Below are positions 36,401 through 44,702 of a stretch of DNA of 64,000 nucleotides, piece after piece. The DNA is from Megasphaera vaginalis (ex Bordigoni et al. 2020). Its GTDB lineage: Bacteria > Bacillota > Negativicutes > Veillonellales > Megasphaeraceae. A model generated the notes under the pieces. The model saw only the letters and a program-made list of their open reading frames with translations. It ran no database searches and was not told where the DNA came from. The stretch's first letter is position 1. Each line of letters opens with the position of its first letter. Location: contig NZ_OEQB01000008.1 in the NCBI RefSeq assembly GCF_900240295.1, positions 1 through 64,000 on the forward strand, written 5' to 3'. A program made the translations under genes and the position numbers.

Positions 36401-37756
36401 CTTCACCAGGCCTATATTGCGCGGGACCCGTATCGTGTCAGCGCCTCCGGAAAGATTCCCTTGGCGGCGATCAAAGGGGACGGCGCCGATCAATCTGTCG
36501 ATTTGAATATTAAATTGGATCATGCCGGCTTGGATGCATTGACCTTTTTGACGCCGTTAGTCGAGACTGCCGACGGACCGATGGAAGGGCAGCTGCATTT
36601 GACGGGTAATCTTCTTGCACCGCAAATTAACGGGGCCGTTACGGTTAAAAACGGTTCGGTGAAAATCAAGGGCGTGGCGGATCCCCTGGAAAATATAAGT
36701 GCCGATATTCTTTTTAACGGAACGACGGCGACCGTTTCCAGCCACGGTACGATGGACAAGAGCGGAAAGGCCGACAAGGGATTTTATGACCTGAAAGGCC
36801 AGGTCGGTTGGGACGGTCCGGTTTTGACGAAGTACGAAGGAACGCTGCTGTTCAATCAGCTTCAGTTGGACAGCGATTATTATAAAGGGCCCCTTAACGG
36901 TGAATTGTCGATTACAGCGGGCGAAGCTTTGCCGAAGTTAAGCGGTACCGTTACGGTGGAAAATACGAAACTGGATATTCCGCTGAATTTCGCGTCGGGA
37001 AACAGCGCCGTCGACATGGAACTCGATCTTTCCGTCACGGCCGGAAAGAATGTCCGTTTCTATCATTCCGGCTTGTATGACCTGTTAGTTGACGGTTCCG
37101 TTCATTTCGGCGGGACATTGTCGAATCCCGTTCCGTCCGGGCATTTTGACGTGCAGAGGGGGAACATCCATTACTTGGATACGGATTTCCGTTTGACCAA
37201 AGGCCGCGCCGAATTTACGCAAGAAGGAACGTTGTTGCCGTACATCAATGTCGAAGCTTTCAGCCGCGTCAGTCACTATCGGATCTTTCTGACCCTGCGC
37301 GGCATGGCCGACGCCATGGACCTGATTTTGCGGTCCGATCCGCCGCTGACCAAGCAGCAGATCATCTCCTTGATTACGTTGCATAACGGCAACGGCCATA
37401 ACAGCTCTTTGGACAAAGAAGATCTGTCGGGCCTGCTGGGAACGGGGCTGCGTATGACGCTGAACAGTCTGGGAATTACGGAGGGATTGAAAAACGCCCT
37501 CAAGCTGGATATGCTTACGGTTACGACAGGGTCGCTGGATCTTAACGAGAAGAATGCAAAAGTCGGTGAAAATTATTACAATATTGAAATGGGAAAATAC
37601 TTATTTAACGATTTCATGATAACTGCGGCTTTCGGCTTGAATCATAATGACAACCGTGTCGGTTTGCAGTATGATTTAGGGAGCATGTTCAGTATCAATG
37701 CTTGGAAGTCTGAAGATAACGCTTTTATCGGCGGTATGTACCGCTACACGTTTTAA
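33470..37756 (+). CDS. tamB: TamB/AsmA-like envelope lipid-transfer protein
   Basis: This 1428-residue protein has an N-terminal membrane anchor (VPVIAAICVLFVAAFTAG), a very long run of beta-strand repeats rich in Gly, Thr and Asp, and a C-terminal DUF490 domain (about 1100-1428) ending in MYRYTF. This is the layout of TamB, a bridge-like protein forming a hydrophobic groove from inner to outer membrane. In Negativicutes TamB is thought to be a main route for lipid supply to the outer membrane. CAGGAGAGG precedes the ATG. The sigma-factor gene starts 17 nt after its stop, so the two are likely co-transcribed. Confidence 0.93.
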   Translation: MKRQWIVPVIAAICVLFVAAFTAGRGLWLPQVTALVQKTANESINGTVSFAGLDVSLTGHVIVREPVVKDRQGHITVEAQSVDITLNPLQLLRRSQTAAIVDTVDINGAVVHLWQNDRTQAWNIESLVKPNRDQTDSGFRGTVNVHDGTVRVQLPDYSVFIGTKIEGAVSFSDYPGLAADATFLADDQKISLSGHYRSKRQFDLTVNGEALELKRLMPFMPATIAVKITAGRAERIRLRAVQSHNGLSLSGQADLKDGAAQAYGCELSELSGRLQLDGRDVILKQLTGAVNGQSVTVGGVIKTDTGAPVFNLDITAPQLSADAFRSFLADLPLSGTAGFTGTVWGTVDNLRLQGNVTLHDASYDGLLIEHAGAVVRYDGQRGSLDDLHAAVAGGTVSGSGTYDKETGAVAVTAHADSVDLSRIPQLPVSLLGVVSGDVTLAGNLNDLPGLTARGSLSAGALSYDGIEVDSAAGDVFYQDGVITLQNGTAAVGDGVIHADGAYHLANGDGAASFTAEKVPLAIFASYLGTPLSGTVSAAGHISGSEPRWDVVFTASSGEAAGMPFDRLEGSLLGTGTAVTIPQVAWYYQDGSHQASGTADLGSRRLDFTVQTKHMRLERLLPAIGKADLPLTGWLDNTLTVSGTVDDPQVAGAVELTDGSAAGFLYQQVRADYRYANGVLLVQNGMISAYDAVLNVAGSIGDALDIRISGNNLDVSRLMPQEGPKRSGILAVEGHIGGTPAAPVGSGTIRADRLVINDIPITDVSGDIGYFGGILRLTNFHFKQNNGVYEANLSHNPATGWIMARASVTGGELADLIGLTTLPLTKVSGKLDGKIALDGTVDAPQVKVTGTISGGVMDGYAVAPADINVTYADDTLQINALTLSVSGGGLLAARGTYAMHGPVSMQIAGKNFPSRILLDVLGKDTVPVDTTLDFAVVLSGTGDAPDADISALLQGGTINGISFTEAAGLMNVKNGVIDLHQAYIARDPYRVSASGKIPLAAIKGDGADQSVDLNIKLDHAGLDALTFLTPLVETADGPMEGQLHLTGNLLAPQINGAVTVKNGSVKIKGVADPLENISADILFNGTTATVSSHGTMDKSGKADKGFYDLKGQVGWDGPVLTKYEGTLLFNQLQLDSDYYKGPLNGELSITAGEALPKLSGTVTVENTKLDIPLNFASGNSAVDMELDLSVTAGKNVRFYHSGLYDLLVDGSVHFGGTLSNPVPSGHFDVQRGNIHYLDTDFRLTKGRAEFTQEGTLLPYINVEAFSRVSHYRIFLTLRGMADAMDLILRSDPPLTKQQIISLITLHNGNGHNSSLDKEDLSGLLGTGLRMTLNSLGITEGLKNALKLDMLTVTTGSLDLNEKNAKVGENYYNIEMGKYLFNDFMITAAFGLNHNDNRVGLQYDLGSMFSINAWKSEDNAFIGGMYRYTF

Positions 37757-37772
37757 CTGGGAGGCCGAATCC

Positions 37773-38417
37773 TTGCTGAATGCGTATATGGAGGAACTGC
37801 GAAAAATTTCATTATTGCCGGCAGCGGAAGAAAGGGCGCTTTGGATCGCTTATAAAGATCGGTCTGACGCGGCGGCACGGCGTTGTCTTATCGAGCACTA
37901 TCAGCCCCTTGTTTTCAGAGAGGCTATGCGTTGGCACCTCTCTGCCGACGTATTGGCAGATGCGCTGCAGGAAGGTACGTTGGGACTGATTGAGGCGGTG
38001 GAACGCTATGACTATCGGCGCGGCGTCGCTTTTTCCGTTTTTGCCGTGCATCGTATTCGCGGTGAGATCATTGATTTTCTGAACCGCGAAGGAAAGGGAA
38101 AGGCCGCCTTATCTATTGATGAACCCGATGAAAATGGCATCACGCTGGCCGAATTGCTTTCCGACGGCAGTGAAGATTTGGCCGATCAGACCGGCAGAAA
38201 ACTATTGTTTGAACATGTTTCGGCCATGCTGCCGCGATTGCCGGAAAAAGAAAAATTGGTCGTCGAAGGCGTTTATCTTCATGATCGGCAGCAAAAGCGG
38301 CTGGCAGAAGATCTGGACGTCAGTCTGCCGTATATCTATCGCTTGCAGAAACGGGGCATACGGCGTGTGCGCGGTATGCTGAGCCGTTTTATTCATGAAA
38401 GCAAAAATGATGAGTAA
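37773..38417 (+). CDS. Sigma-70 family RNA polymerase sigma factor
   Basis: This 214-residue sigma factor starts at TTG 37773 behind GGGAGG (37760-37765). Region 2 is clear: EHYQPLVFREAMRWHL, then DALQEGTLGLIEAVERYDYRRGVAFSVFAVHRIRGEIIDFLNR, typical of group 3 (SigF/SigB/FliA-like) factors. Region 4 with a helix-turn-helix is at about 160-205 (LAEDLDVSLPYIYRLQKRGIRRV). It is about 40 residues shorter than the usual group 3 length, so region 3 is reduced. It lies between tamB and the bamA unit, which suggests control of envelope genes; that link is inference. No anti-sigma factor is obvious, though the next gene is a membrane protein. Confidence 0.9.
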   Translation: MLNAYMEELRKISLLPAAEERALWIAYKDRSDAAARRCLIEHYQPLVFREAMRWHLSADVLADALQEGTLGLIEAVERYDYRRGVAFSVFAVHRIRGEIIDFLNREGKGKAALSIDEPDENGITLAELLSDGSEDLADQTGRKLLFEHVSAMLPRLPEKEKLVVEGVYLHDRQQKRLAEDLDVSLPYIYRLQKRGIRRVRGMLSRFIHESKNDE

Positions 38418-38555
38418 AATGATGAAAAATTGATATTTCGGAAAGATATTCAGTGGAAATGTACGATAACTCCGAATATTAACTTGTTGACAGTTGTTTT
38501 AAATCGCCCTGCCTTTCGGGATATTATGAACATGTTGAAAGGAGAGTAAGAGCAT

Positions 38556-39119
38556 ATGAGCAAGGCAGACAGCGACAAGGCGACGCGCGTCCGATCGGCA
38601 AAAGAATGGCTGGAAAAAGCGGAACGCTCTTTCAACGATCAGTCCGATATCAAAGGGGAACTGAGTTTACTTTTGGCCGAAGCGGAAATGAAAAACTTGC
38701 GCAAAAATCACGGTGCAGGTCAGAAAGTATTGCGCTTGGGGGCTTTTGGCACGGCGCTTTTCCTTGTTGCGGCTTTTTTCTACCTCTGGCCGGCGCGCGC
38801 GCCGGTTCCGGCCGTACCGCCGCCTGCGGTGCAGTCGGCGAGTGTGGAAAGTGCGGCGGCACGGACGATAAAGAAAGAGTCTGCTCCTGTTCAACCTGCC
38901 CCTTTGCCGGCAGCGGTTCCGCAGCCGCCGCCTCAGGAATCGGAGCCGGTAATTGACGAAAGGGAGACTGTTCCGGCAACCGCTACTGCCGTTATGGCGA
39001 ATTCGGTAGCTGAACAACATAGTAATGAGAGTGCCGGTCAGGCGGTTCTTACGGACCGGCAAGTGGAAGAAGCGGTACAAGCAGGTCGGCATACACTGCG
39101 CAGTACACAGAAAAAATAG
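38556..39119 (+). CDS. Single-pass membrane protein, Pro/Ala-rich, before bamA
   Basis: This 187-residue protein has a cytoplasmic N-terminal part (about 60 residues, with VRSAKEWLEKAERSFNDQSDIKGELSLLLAEAEM), one membrane helix (VLRLGAFGTALFLVAAFFYLW) and a Pro/Ala/Glu-rich periplasmic tail. AAAGGAGAG precedes the ATG. I do not recognise a family. The layout (charged helical N-terminus, one helix, flexible tail) is one that anti-sigma factors can have, and it follows a sigma factor gene by 138 nt. It also precedes bamA by 17 nt. Both links are positional only. Confidence 0.8.
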   Translation: MSKADSDKATRVRSAKEWLEKAERSFNDQSDIKGELSLLLAEAEMKNLRKNHGAGQKVLRLGAFGTALFLVAAFFYLWPARAPVPAVPPPAVQSASVESAAARTIKKESAPVQPAPLPAAVPQPPPQESEPVIDERETVPATATAVMANSVAEQHSNESAGQAVLTDRQVEEAVQAGRHTLRSTQKK

Positions 39120-39136
39120 GTAACGGAGGCGTATTT

Positions 39137-41473
39137 ATGAATACACAGAAGAAAAAACTTCTGACGACAATGATTTTGAGCGCAATGATAACTTGTCCCG
39201 TATGGGCCGAAACAAGCGACGCCGGTACGACGGGGTATGAGCCCTTTGCAGAAGGGCAGAACACGACGGTAAAGGCGGCGGCTCCGCTCCAGGAAAATGA
39301 ACGGGCAGCTGTCAATGCGACGGTTATGGAAAAGACGGATGCTACGGCGACGGCCGCGATGGCAGGTGCGCAATCGGGGCTGACCGGCTACGAAACGCCG
39401 GAAGAATTGGCGGCTATCCAAAACGGCAGCGCCGTTCCCGCGGCGGCAACGACGCCTGCCGCAAGCTCCGCCGCAACGCCTGCGGTAACGACGCCTGCGG
39501 CAACCGCCAACACCGGGCTGACCGGTTACGAAACGCCGGAAGAAATCGCCGCCAGACAAAATGGCGCCACTGCTGCGGCCGCACCGGCTGAGGAGATAGC
39601 TCCGCAGCAGGCTCCGGCAGAAACGGCGACCGAAGAAAATACGGCTGCCGGTGTGCTGGCTGAACCGCCTAAGGGCGCCGTACCCTATATCGGCGGGTTA
39701 GGCGAAGTGCAAGTCGATTCTTCTCTGCCCAAGTACCCGATAGCGATACTTTCACAGGCGCAGGAAGCGGCGTTACCTTACGGCAATTTGGTCAGCGATA
39801 CGGCGATGGCGCCGTATGTCGGCAAGGTTGCCGCATCCGTGGCAATCAGCCCGCTGCCGGATCAGGCGATCGGCGAAAAAATAAAGCCGCGCCTGGCTAT
39901 GCGTGCCGGTGATACGATCGATTTGAATTATTTGCGCCACGACTTGAATGTCATCGGTTCAACGGGGCTGTTTTCCGCTGTCGTGCCGCAAGTCGCGGAA
40001 ATACCGGAAGGCGTTGCGCTGACCTATGCCGTGCAGATGAATCCTATCGTTCACGGCATTGAAATCAAGGGGAATGAATCGATCAAAACGGAAGATCTGA
40101 TGAAGGCGATTCATGTGCAGCCGGAGACCGTTCTGAATTCGACGATTCTCAGCAAGGATGTATATGAAATCAATACGATGTTGGCCAATTCCGGGTATTT
40201 GATGAGCCACATTGATTCCGTTCATATCGACGATCAAGGTATCCTGCACATTGATATGACAGAAGGTCATCTGGAAGATGTCATTGTCAGAGGCAATACG
40301 AAAACGAAGACACGTGTCATTACGCGGGAAATGCGCATGAAGAAAGGCGACGTGTTTAATAAGGCTCAGGCCAGCCGCAGCGTGCAGCGGATTTATAATA
40401 CCGGCTATTTTGAAGACGTCAACGTTCGTCTCCTGCCGGGGCGTAAAAATCAAAATGACGTCATCATGGAAATCGACGTGGCCGAACAGAAAACGGGTAC
40501 CGTTACTATCGGTGCGGGCTATTCCCAGTCAGACGGTCTGGTCGGCATTCTCGGCTTGAGTGAAACGAATCTGCGCGGTACAGGCGATAAGGCGAATATC
40601 AACTGGGAGTTCGGCGGCCATACGCATTCCAAATATAATTATACTTTCGGTTATACGCATCCGTGGCTTAACGATCACGGCGATTCCATCGGATTCAATA
40701 TCTTCAACCGTGAAGGAGAGTACGAAGATTACGATGAAAAGGGGAATTCCGTATCCCAGTATGATAAGAAAACGTCAGGCTTCAATATCACTTACGGCCG
40801 TGTCCGCAGTGAATATGTCAGCGATTTTGTAACGGCAGAGTCGAAAAAGACGGAATATACAGGCTGGGAAGGCAGCGGTTATGACTATAAGGATTATCCC
40901 ACGTATTTAGCAAATAACTTCGGTCGCACGAACAGTCTTTCGTGGTCCCATGTCTATGACAACCGCGATAACGTTTATGACCCGACGTCAGGTAAGCGCC
41001 TCTCCTTTACGACGACTTGGGCCGGGCACGGCTTGGGCGGTGACTTTGATTACTATAAGTTTCTTGCCGAAGAACGGCTCTATTATAAAGTCGGCAGTTC
41101 CCAGGTCATTGCTGTCCGCCTGATGGGCGGGATCGCAGACGGTGATATGCCGTATAATGATCTCTTCACCTTGGGCGGCGCCGATACGCTGCGCGGTTAT
41201 GAAGACGATGAATTCCGCGGCAATAAGATGTATGCCGCGACGATCGAGTACCGGTACCCCATCGTCAAGAAGGTGCAAGGCGTCGTATTTGCCGATGCCG
41301 GTTCGGCATGGGGCGGCACGGAAAATATTCCGTGGTACCATGAAAGCAAAGGGATCCATTATTCCGGCGGTATCGGTTTCCGGGTCACGACGCCGATCGG
41401 GCCGATCCGTCTCGATTACGGTGTAGGTTCTGAAGGCGGCAAGTTCCACTTCAGCTTCGGCGGCAAGTTCTAG
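39137..41473 (+). CDS. bamA: Outer-membrane protein assembly factor BamA
   Basis: This 778-residue Omp85 protein inserts beta-barrels into the outer membrane. After a signal peptide (MILSAMITCPVWA) comes an Ala/Thr/Pro-rich extension to about residue 190 with three TGYE motifs (residues 32, 83 and 129). Three POTRA domains follow (about 200-445), then the 16-strand barrel from about 448. The lid-loop motif is present as TLRGYEDDEF and the chain ends in HFSFGGKF, an aromatic-ended strand. E. coli BamA has five POTRA domains and no such extension. It heads the unit bamA-41482-skp genes-lpxD-lpxL. Confidence 0.96.
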   Translation: MNTQKKKLLTTMILSAMITCPVWAETSDAGTTGYEPFAEGQNTTVKAAAPLQENERAAVNATVMEKTDATATAAMAGAQSGLTGYETPEELAAIQNGSAVPAAATTPAASSAATPAVTTPAATANTGLTGYETPEEIAARQNGATAAAAPAEEIAPQQAPAETATEENTAAGVLAEPPKGAVPYIGGLGEVQVDSSLPKYPIAILSQAQEAALPYGNLVSDTAMAPYVGKVAASVAISPLPDQAIGEKIKPRLAMRAGDTIDLNYLRHDLNVIGSTGLFSAVVPQVAEIPEGVALTYAVQMNPIVHGIEIKGNESIKTEDLMKAIHVQPETVLNSTILSKDVYEINTMLANSGYLMSHIDSVHIDDQGILHIDMTEGHLEDVIVRGNTKTKTRVITREMRMKKGDVFNKAQASRSVQRIYNTGYFEDVNVRLLPGRKNQNDVIMEIDVAEQKTGTVTIGAGYSQSDGLVGILGLSETNLRGTGDKANINWEFGGHTHSKYNYTFGYTHPWLNDHGDSIGFNIFNREGEYEDYDEKGNSVSQYDKKTSGFNITYGRVRSEYVSDFVTAESKKTEYTGWEGSGYDYKDYPTYLANNFGRTNSLSWSHVYDNRDNVYDPTSGKRLSFTTTWAGHGLGGDFDYYKFLAEERLYYKVGSSQVIAVRLMGGIADGDMPYNDLFTLGGADTLRGYEDDEFRGNKMYAATIEYRYPIVKKVQGVVFADAGSAWGGTENIPWYHESKGIHYSGGIGFRVTTPIGPIRLDYGVGSEGGKFHFSFGGKF

Positions 41474-41481
41474 GTTGCCCT

Positions 41482-42777
41482 ATGAAACGGCATATACTAC
41501 GGTGTGTCTTTCTGTTCTTGGTGATGCTGTTCAGCGGCGCCGGCTTGGCTGCCGCCACTGCCGTGACAGCCGTCGACGTTCGCCTTTCCTCTACGGGAGA
41601 GGCGATTCCGCCGTTGGTCGAAAAGCGCATTGCAGCGAGTATTCAGACGATTGGGCGGCATGTGTTTGTCGGCCAGGATGATGGCGTCATAGCGGATCAG
41701 CAAGAGCAATACAGACGCACAGTCAATGATATTGTCAATCGTGTCCTCATCGGGTATACCGTTGAGGACATCCGTATTGCTCCGGGACAGGAGACGGTAT
41801 TAGAAGTGCAGATCCGTCCTTGGGGCGAAACGATTCATGCAGTTCATACGAATTTCGATTTCGGTTCTTTGCCGGCGATGGGAAGAGAGTTGGCGCTGCG
41901 TGATCTGCAAGGTGCCGACACCTTCATCGAACAACTGCTGATCGGCTTGCCTGTCGATGCCCTGGACTGGGCCGGCGGCGCGGCGAAAAGCGTACTGGAA
42001 CAAGAATTGGAAACGATGCTTCCGGAGTTTTATCCGCGCATCATCATCACGCCCGGAGAAGAAGCGACCGTTGCCGTTTATTTTTTGCCGAAGCTGCCTG
42101 TTGTACGCAACGTTTATGTTGATCTTGAAGCGGAAAATTTGCCGAAAATTATTTTTCTCAACGCGCGGCAACAGACGGAACGCCGTTATGGCGGATTAGC
42201 CGGACTGCCTGTTGCCTTCGTACAGCGCCATGCCGGTGATGTGCAGGAGGATTTGCGGAAAACACTGGCATCGCAATGGGTTATCCGCAAGTACAAGCTC
42301 CGCGTTTTGCCGACTGTCGAGATGGGTGAAAACATGCGAATCCATCTTCGTTCAGAAACGGATTTTTATGATATCCAGGCGGCTGCGTACATTGATGTGA
42401 ACCGCCGTGAAGGAGACGGCTACAAGGGTGATGAGAACACGGTACTGAAAGCGCATTTCGGCCGCAAGCTCGGGGTCCATCACGAATTTTACGGTGAAGT
42501 GGAATTCAAGCCTTCGGCGCTGACGTGGAATTTCATTCCCGGTTATTTTTATCGCAGCGGGCCTTTCCGTGCCGGTTACCAGTATGAAACGGAAGACGGC
42601 AGTCATCATCTCTGGCTGCGGCAAGAATTGAACCGACGGTTTTACGGCAGGTATGACCACGATTTGACGCACCACGATAATGAATTCGCACTGGGATATA
42701 AGATCCACGATTATATCGGCTTGGAATATGTCGTTGCCGACCATGATCAGTGGCTTCGTGTGATTGGTTATTTATAA
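41482..42777 (+). CDS. Predicted exported envelope protein next to BamA
   Basis: This 431-residue protein has a signal peptide (CVFLFLVMLFSGAGLAAA). The first half alternates helices and strands in a way that recalls POTRA-like repeats (TVEDIRIAPGQETVLEVQIRPWG, EEATVAVYFLPKLPVVRNVYVDLE). The last ~150 residues are rich in amphipathic strands with aromatic residues, for example FYGEVEFKPSALTWNFIPGYFYRSGPFRAGYQYE and YDHDLTHHDNEFALGYKI. A small outer-membrane barrel is likely. I recognise no named family. It starts 8 nt after bamA with a weak ribosome binding site, so translation is probably coupled to bamA. Confidence 0.82.
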   Translation: MKRHILRCVFLFLVMLFSGAGLAAATAVTAVDVRLSSTGEAIPPLVEKRIAASIQTIGRHVFVGQDDGVIADQQEQYRRTVNDIVNRVLIGYTVEDIRIAPGQETVLEVQIRPWGETIHAVHTNFDFGSLPAMGRELALRDLQGADTFIEQLLIGLPVDALDWAGGAAKSVLEQELETMLPEFYPRIIITPGEEATVAVYFLPKLPVVRNVYVDLEAENLPKIIFLNARQQTERRYGGLAGLPVAFVQRHAGDVQEDLRKTLASQWVIRKYKLRVLPTVEMGENMRIHLRSETDFYDIQAAAYIDVNRREGDGYKGDENTVLKAHFGRKLGVHHEFYGEVEFKPSALTWNFIPGYFYRSGPFRAGYQYETEDGSHHLWLRQELNRRFYGRYDHDLTHHDNEFALGYKIHDYIGLEYVVADHDQWLRVIGYL

Positions 42778-42805
42778 TTTTTTGAATAAAAGGAGAACAA
42801 CAATT

Positions 42806-43291
42806 ATGATGTCAGAAATGGGTAAGAAAAAAAATGTTAAAATATTTTCTGCTGCTGTAGCGTTTATTTTTGTCTTGAGCGTTGCCGCAATCGCCATCAT
42901 GCAGACCGGGAATCCCGTCAATGCCGCGCCGTCGAGCAATATCGGTGTTGTTGATATGAGCAAAGTATTTTCTCCGGACAGCGAAGACTTGGCGAATGCA
43001 CAAAAACAATATCAGGCGGCTTCACAGGAAATGCAGCAGAAATTTGAAAGTCAGTCCGCCAATATGACTGATGAACAGAAACAGCAACTTTATTTGCAGA
43101 TGCAACAGGAAATGTCACAGAAACAGGAAGAAATTCAAAAGGGGCTGCAAGATAAGGTTGACAGCGCCGTCAGTGATGTTGCCAATACGAAGAGCCTGAG
43201 CCTCGTCGTCGATAAACGCGTCGTTCTTTACGGCGGGACGGATATTACGGAACAGGTAGCCAAAAAATTGAGCGGTTCTTCTTCGCAGTAA
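42806..43291 (+). CDS. Skp/OmpH-family periplasmic chaperone (copy 1)
   Basis: This 161-residue protein has an N-terminal hydrophobic segment (IFSAAVAFIFVLSVAAIAIM) with a possible cleavage site near NAA. The OmpH family start is GVVDMSKVF, then a Gln/Met/Glu-rich coiled coil (about 65-125) and the end SLVVDKRVVLYGGTDITEQVAKKL. Skp trimers hold unfolded outer-membrane proteins in a tentacle cage. ATG 42806 follows AGGAGA at good distance. It is the first of three related genes in a row. Confidence 0.9.
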   Translation: MMSEMGKKKNVKIFSAAVAFIFVLSVAAIAIMQTGNPVNAAPSSNIGVVDMSKVFSPDSEDLANAQKQYQAASQEMQQKFESQSANMTDEQKQQLYLQMQQEMSQKQEEIQKGLQDKVDSAVSDVANTKSLSLVVDKRVVLYGGTDITEQVAKKLSGSSSQ

Positions 43292-43304
43292 GCAAGGCGA
43301 TCGT

Positions 43305-44252
43305 ATGAGACGGAAATATGCAGTTGTTCTGGGCGTATTGATCATTGCGGCTATCGTTGCTGCCGGTATTTGGTATTCGTATGCTCGCGGCGCGGTTTTT
43401 TCCAAAGCGACCGCTTCTTCCGCACGGGGCCTTACGTATGCATACGTTGACTTGGAGCATGTCGTTATGAGCCATCCGCGCTACAGTACGTATCATCGCC
43501 TGGAGATGGAATATAATTCGCTGTTGGCACAGTATCGCTTTGAGCAGTGGAATTATTCGCGGCAGGCTTCGTTGGCCGATAAAGCGCTGGATAAATTTGC
43601 GCTTACCGACGGACTGGCCGGCGCCGCCTTAGATCAGGAGCTGCAGGCCAAAGTGGCAATTAAACAGACTGAACTGAATGACCGTTTACAGCGTCGTTAT
43701 GAGGAACTGATGAAGGCTCACCGGAAAAACGGGCCGTTATTAACGGAAGAAGAGAATTTGCGCGTCGTTAATTTGCAGTTGAAATTACAGACGGCTTCTC
43801 TTACTGCGGCAGAGCGGCAGGCGGTTCAGGCGGAATTGCAGGGATTGCTGCAAAAAAGCGACAAGACGAGCGCTGATGCGGCGGTGCCGGAAGACGTGAC
43901 GACGGCGATGGCGGCAGAGAAGGAAAAAGCCGCTGCGGAGCTGACGGCCTATGCCGAAGATGTAAAGAAAGAATTGCAACAGCGCCGTGACGACGGTCAC
44001 GAACTTTTTGCCGCGCAGATGGGAGCTTTGGGCGAGCGGCCGGATCCGTCTGTTTGGAACAATGAGTGGAAGGAAAAGTTGGAAGCTAAAGAAGGGGAAA
44101 TGAAGGCGGAAAAAGAGGCCATCATGACCGATATCCGTGAAAAAGCGGCCGCCGTTGCCGAAGAGCAGGGGATTGATATGGTTTTCAGCGAATACTTGGG
44201 CACCGGCACGGCGTTGGATATAACGGATGACATTATTGCCAGACTGGCATAA
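43305..44252 (+). CDS. Membrane-anchored Skp-like coiled-coil protein (copy 2)
   Basis: This 315-residue protein starts with a membrane helix (VVLGVLIIAAIVAAGIWYSYA) and has long charged helical stretches (about 60-260). The start of the mature part, LTYAYVDLEHVVMSHP, matches the GVVDMSKVF start of OmpH proteins. The end, IDMVFSEYLGTGTALDITDDIIARL, matches the last strand and helix of the other two copies. So it is an OmpH-type protein with the coiled-coil arms roughly twice as long. The helix lacks a clear cleavage site, so it may stay bound to the inner membrane. It lies 13 nt after copy 1. Confidence 0.82.
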   Translation: MRRKYAVVLGVLIIAAIVAAGIWYSYARGAVFSKATASSARGLTYAYVDLEHVVMSHPRYSTYHRLEMEYNSLLAQYRFEQWNYSRQASLADKALDKFALTDGLAGAALDQELQAKVAIKQTELNDRLQRRYEELMKAHRKNGPLLTEEENLRVVNLQLKLQTASLTAAERQAVQAELQGLLQKSDKTSADAAVPEDVTTAMAAEKEKAAAELTAYAEDVKKELQQRRDDGHELFAAQMGALGERPDPSVWNNEWKEKLEAKEGEMKAEKEAIMTDIREKAAAVAEEQGIDMVFSEYLGTGTALDITDDIIARLA

Positions 44253-44266
44253 CAGGAGGCTTATTG

Positions 44267-44686
44267 ATGAAGAAATCAGGAAAACGATTAGCGGCGGCAG
44301 CACTTTTCATGCTGACGACAGCATTGTTGTCAGGTTGCGGCGGTGAAGATAAAGTCGGCGTCGTCGACATGACGCGGGTACAAAAGGAAGCGCCTATTGT
44401 TCAGCAATATAAGCAGAAGACCGATGAAAAACGGGAAGCTGCCAATAAAGAGCTGCAGGAAGCGCAACAATCCATGTCGGCAGAGGATTTTCAGAAAAAG
44501 GAACAGCAAGTCAAGCAGGAATTAAATATTTATGCTGCCAGCATGCAGCGTCAATTTTTATCGGATATGCAAAGCAAACTCGGTGATATTGCCAAGGAAA
44601 AGAATGTCGGTATCGTTGTCGTGAAGTCTGCCGTTCCGCAAGGCGGTATCGATGTGACGGACGATTTGATCGCGAAGATGAAGTAA
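44267..44686 (+). CDS. Skp/OmpH-family lipoprotein (copy 3)
   Basis: This 139-residue protein has a lipoprotein signal peptide with lipobox LLSGC (cysteine near residue 24). The mature part is a compact OmpH domain: KVGVVDMTRVQKEAP, a Gln/Glu-rich helical hairpin (about 45-105), then VGIVVVKSAVPQGGIDVTDDLIAKM. It would be lipid-anchored, unlike classical soluble Skp. CAGGAGG gives ATG 44267 a good site. It lies directly before lpxD, as skp does in Proteobacteria. Confidence 0.9.
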   Translation: MKKSGKRLAAAALFMLTTALLSGCGGEDKVGVVDMTRVQKEAPIVQQYKQKTDEKREAANKELQEAQQSMSAEDFQKKEQQVKQELNIYAASMQRQFLSDMQSKLGDIAKEKNVGIVVVKSAVPQGGIDVTDDLIAKMK

Positions 44687-44702
44687 AAAGGAGTTGTACA
44701 TC

